Below are positions 6,620-7,077 of a DNA stretch of 7,077 nucleotides, piece by piece (position 1 is the first letter of the stretch; the number at the start of each line of letters is the position of its first letter). The stretch comes from Vicinamibacterales bacterium (GTDB taxonomy: Bacteria; Acidobacteriota; Vicinamibacteria; Vicinamibacterales; UBA8438): assembly GCA_030745255.1 (NCBI GenBank), contig JASLOY010000185.1, positions 1-7,077 on the forward strand, given 5' to 3'. The notes under the pieces are model-generated. The model ran no database searches. It was not told where the DNA came from and saw nothing but the letters and a program-made list of their open reading frames with translations. A program made the position numbers and the translations under genes.

Positions 6620-6629
6620 AGCCTGTAGC
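6602..6629 (+). repeat. Heptanucleotide tandem array (CTGAAGC) overlapping the gltX stop
   Basis: Four units lie in tandem: CTGAAGC (6602-6608), CCGAAGC (6609-6615), CTGAAGC (6616-6622) and CTGTAGC (6623-6629). The first two and part of the third encode the last GltX residues (Leu-Lys-Pro-Glu-Ala), and the third supplies the TGA stop at 6617-6619. Because 7 is not a multiple of 3, unit gain or loss before the stop changes the reading frame. Confidence 0.8.
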
Positions 6630-6637
6630 CGGAGAGC

Positions 6638-6655
6638 TAGGACCGATAGGACTGA
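6638..6655 (+). repeat. Tandem 9-bp duplication at the glnS ribosome-binding region
   Basis: TAGGACCGA (6638-6646) is followed directly by TAGGACTGA (6647-6655), differing at one base and abutting the glnS start at 6657. Each copy contains AGGA; the second lies 5 nt before the ATG and is the only plausible, though weak, Shine-Dalgarno for glnS. Confidence 0.6.
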
Positions 6656-6656
6656 G

Positions 6657-6950
6657 ATGGCCACCGACACACCACCAGATGTGGACACCCGCGCCGACGC
6701 CTCCGCGAGCGGGCTCGACTTCATCCGACAAATCGTCGTCGCCGACCGGCAGGCGGGCACGAACGACGGACGGGTCCACACCCGCTTCCCGCCCGAGCCG
6801 AACGGGTATCTGCACATCGGTCACGCCAAATCGATCTGCCTGAACTTCGGCCTGGCCGACGAGCACGGCGGGTTGTGCAATCTCCGGATGGACGATACGA
6901 ACCCGACCACCGAGAACGTCGAGTACGTCAAGGCGATCGAGGACGATGTC
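6657..6950 (+). CDS. glnS: Glutaminyl-tRNA synthetase, N-terminal 98 residues only
   Basis: This is the start of a class I GlnRS, which charges tRNA(Gln) with glutamine. After a variable N-terminal tail come GLDFIRQIVVADRQAGTND (19-37), RVHTRFPPEPNGYLHIGH (39-56) with the HIGH box at 53-56, AKSICLNFGLA (57-67) and CNLRMDDTNPTTENVEYVKAI (74-94), all standard GlnRS landmarks. A normal GlnRS would continue after EDDV (95-98) with a segment such as RWLGFDW leading to the acceptor-binding domain. Instead the same frame runs into transposase sequence, so the enzyme as written would lack its KMSKS loop and anticodon domains and could not work. The start ATG lies 37 bp after gltX, implying co-transcription. 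Either the gene is genuinely broken here, or the contig is misjoined and an intact glnS exists elsewhere. Confidence 0.92.
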
Positions 6951-7077
6951 GCGTTCCGCGTGCTCGCGGCGGGGAACCTCCCTGACTTTCGGACCATCAG
7001 CGACTTCCGCAAGATCCACATCGATGCTCTCAAGCCACTGTTCGTGCAGGTGGTCCTACTCTGCGAGCAAGCTGGAC
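6951..7077 (+). mobile_element. Internal fragment of an IS1182-type transposase, fused in frame to glnS
   Basis: The frame opened by glnS continues to the window edge as AFRVLAAGN-LPDFRTISDFRKIHIDAL-KPLFVQVVLLCEQAG. This matches, from memory of the family, the N-terminal domain of IS1182-family (IS5/InsH-like) transposases, whose conserved text is close to EDVAFRVLAxNxxPDFRTIxDFRxxHLxALxxLFVQVLxLCxxAGL. The segment corresponds to roughly residues 70-120 of such a transposase. Its beginning, the DDE catalytic part and the element's terminal inverted repeats are not visible. The exact junction is uncertain, because both families have an E/D-D-V tripeptide here; it lies somewhere in 6936-6956. 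An IS insertion would place an IS end at the junction, not mid-transposase sequence. Recombination or an assembly chimera is therefore more likely than transposition into glnS. Confidence 0.8.

Noticed and set aside
4961..6817. A 618-codon open frame on the minus strand covering all of gltX.
   Set aside because: It lies antisense to a fully recognisable GluRS, shows no known motif, and is explained by high GC at third codon positions suppressing stops in the opposite frame.
6933..7077. A simple insertion sequence inserted into glnS.
   Set aside because: The foreign sequence begins inside the transposase coding region and in frame, with no IS end, promoter or transposase start at the junction.

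Overview
This is a high-GC bacterial window (roughly two-thirds G+C by eye) with compact gene spacing. The gene set is housekeeping-like: a CNNM/CorC-type membrane protein, the stomatin-like pair HflK/HflC, an aldo/keto reductase, a secreted-looking serine hydrolase, glutamyl-tRNA synthetase and the start of glutaminyl-tRNA synthetase. Having GltX and GlnS side by side, a GltX of the form I associate with Acidobacteriota, Planctomycetota and Verrucomicrobiota, and intergenic heptanucleotide arrays make me favour an acidobacterium-like organism (Vicinamibacteria type). That placement is inference and was not tested.

Layout. Positions 1-4976 carry five genes, all on the minus strand. In transcription order they are an alpha/beta hydrolase (4976-4278), an aldo/keto reductase (4170-3127), hflK (2918-1884), hflC (1887-955, overlapping hflK by GTGA) and a CNNM/CBS 'hemolysin family' protein (758 to beyond position 1). 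At about 5030 the direction flips. A symmetric 8-bp palindrome, ATTATAAT, offers a -10 box both ways. It would drive the hydrolase leftward and gltX (5048-6619) rightward, with gltX apparently leaderless. The glnS start (6657) follows gltX after 37 bp. No stretch longer than 300 bp lacks a gene; the longest gaps are 759-954 and 2919-3126.

How the genes relate. HflK and HflC form a membrane SPFH complex that modulates the FtsH protease. The CNNM protein is another membrane protein and may share their transcript. GltX and GlnS charge tRNAs with Glu and Gln and are probably co-transcribed. The reductase and hydrolase look like independent metabolic genes.

Points of interest. (1) The glnS reading frame switches in frame at about 6936-6956 into the middle of an IS1182-type transposase; this is either a real recombinant or a contig-end assembly chimera. 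(2) Three separate period-7 arrays lie at gene boundaries and share the pattern NGRAGNC although their sequences differ. (3) The array over the gltX stop codon is placed so that losing one 7-bp unit would fuse gltX to glnS in frame. (4) GltX has substitutions at several expected active-site positions. I found no defence island, CRISPR array, RNA gene or clearly new multi-gene system.
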